Positions 4,921 through 5,514 of a DNA stretch of 5,514 nt are shown piece after piece (position 1 is the stretch's first letter; each line of letters starts with the position of its first letter). The DNA lies in contig CACXFF010000315.1 in NCBI GenBank assembly GCA_902766805.1, positions 1 to 5,514 on the forward strand, read 5' to 3'. The stretch comes from an uncultured Coriobacteriaceae bacterium. GTDB lineage: Bacteria; Actinomycetota; Coriobacteriia; Coriobacteriales; Atopobiaceae. The notes under the pieces are model-generated. The model was not told where the DNA came from and made no database searches. It was given only the letters and a program-made list of their open reading frames with translations. The translations under genes were made by a program, and so were the position numbers.

Positions 4921-5514
4921 TCAGAACACCAGCAGGTCGTCGCGGTGGATGGCCGCCTGGCCCGCGTGGTCGGGATAAAAGCGCTCGACGACCTCAAGCT
5001 TGAGGCCGCGCACCTTGTCCAAGTCCTCTGAAGCGTAACGGACGGCACCCCTGCCCAGCAGCCTCCCCTGGGCATCCGTAACGTCCACGATATCTCCCTC
5101 GGCGAAGCTGCCCTCCACGGAGCTCACGCCCACCGGCAACAGCGAGGCACCGTCGCGCACGAGGGCCCGTGCGGCGCCGTCGTCCACGACGAGGCGGCCG
5201 CGCGTGACGCCCGCCAGGCCAATCCACAGCTTGCGCGCGCCCTCACGGCTCGCGGCGCGCTCGGGGACGAAGCGCGTGCCCACTTCGGCCCCATGTGCCA
5301 CGTCCAGAAGCACGTCCGCACGCCGTCCCGCGGCCACGACCATCTGCGTGCCGGCCGCCAGCATCGCGCGCGCGGCCCGCAGCTTGGTGCTCATGCCGCC
5401 GGTGCCCACGGCCGAGCCCGTGCCGCTCGCCATGCGCATGACGGCGTCGTCCACGCGCGAGAGGCGCGGGATGAGGGTCGCGGTCGGGTCGGTCTGGGGG
5501 TTGGCGGTGTACAG
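4921..5514 (-). CDS. proB: Glutamate 5-kinase, C-terminal part (cut by the right edge)
   Basis: First enzyme of proline synthesis: ATP-dependent phosphorylation of glutamate to gamma-glutamyl phosphate, usually feedback-inhibited by proline. The window holds the last 197 residues, roughly half of a protein usually near 370; the start lies beyond the edge. The visible part begins in the amino acid kinase domain with LYTANPQTDP, then GTGGMSTKLRAA (about 36-47), the nucleotide-binding region of this family, and ends that domain near GTRFVPE. The C-terminal PUA domain follows (about 118-197), with GDIVDVTDAQGRLLGRG, VRYASEDL and the closing HRDDLLVF, which parallels the HRDD ending of Escherichia coli ProB. 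A long PUA-bearing form is therefore present. ProA follows 44 bp downstream and uses its product, so the pair is surely co-transcribed. Identification is very sure; the upstream gene and promoter are not visible. Confidence 0.98.
   Translation of the reverse strand: MYTANPQTDPTATLIPRLSRVDDAVMRMASGTGSAVGTGGMSTKLRAARAMLAAGTQMVVAAGRRADVLLDVAHGAEVGTRFVPERAASREGARKLWIGLAGVTRGRLVVDDGAARALVRDGASLLPVGVSSVEGSFAEGDIVDVTDAQGRLLGRGAVRYASEDLDKVRGLKLEVVERFYPDHAGQAAIHRDDLLVF

Noticed and set aside
3686..4978. 430-residue open frame on the plus strand
   Set aside because: It lies entirely opposite proA and the end of proB, is rich in His/Ala/Arg/Gly as expected for antisense high-GC frames, and has no recognisable domain.
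1..5514. Search for tRNA or rRNA genes, CRISPR arrays, insertion sequences, attachment sites and phage or defence genes
   Set aside because: I saw no repeat-spacer pattern, transposase, integrase, tRNA-like fold or compositional break; the window reads as conserved chromosomal core.

Overview
The window comes from a high-GC bacterium whose genes use strong Shine-Dalgarno sequences and some GTG starts. All seven recognisable genes lie on the minus strand, so they read from the right edge to the left. The block proB-proA-nadD-yqeK-rsfS is ordinary housekeeping synteny of Gram-positive bacteria. High GC combined with yqeK, a family best known from Firmicutes, makes a member of the Coriobacteriia (Olsenella/Collinsella/Atopobiaceae-like) my best guess. 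That placement is inference; no rRNA or other phylogenetic marker is present.

Layout in transcription order: the C-terminal half of glutamate 5-kinase (5514-4921, cut by the window edge); glutamate-5-semialdehyde dehydrogenase ProA (4876-3611); nicotinate-nucleotide adenylyltransferase NadD (3614-2940), whose start overlaps the proA stop as ATGA; the HD-domain hydrolase YqeK (2889-2239); and the ribosomal silencing factor RsfS (2137-1658). A 149-bp gap follows, holding a terminator-like hairpin, an 11-bp-period direct repeat, a long inverted repeat and a good -10 box. It leads into an OmpR-family response regulator (1508-828) and its sensor histidine kinase (746 to the left edge, truncated after the phospho-accepting helix).

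Together, ProB and ProA carry out the first two steps of proline synthesis from glutamate. NadD makes the NAD precursor deamido-NAD, YqeK is expected to hydrolyse Ap4A, and RsfS blocks joining of the ribosomal subunits when nutrients are short. The two-component pair appears to be a separate transcription unit with its own, probably self-regulated, promoter.

I do not see a clearly new biological system. The parts that ordinary genes do not explain are the promoter/operator region before the response regulator (about 1545-1620), a series of GC-rich hairpins placed just after stop codons without T-runs, the acidic tail of RsfS, and the unrecognised extracytoplasmic sensor domain of the kinase. 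The long open frames on the plus strand are GC-driven shadows of the minus-strand genes.
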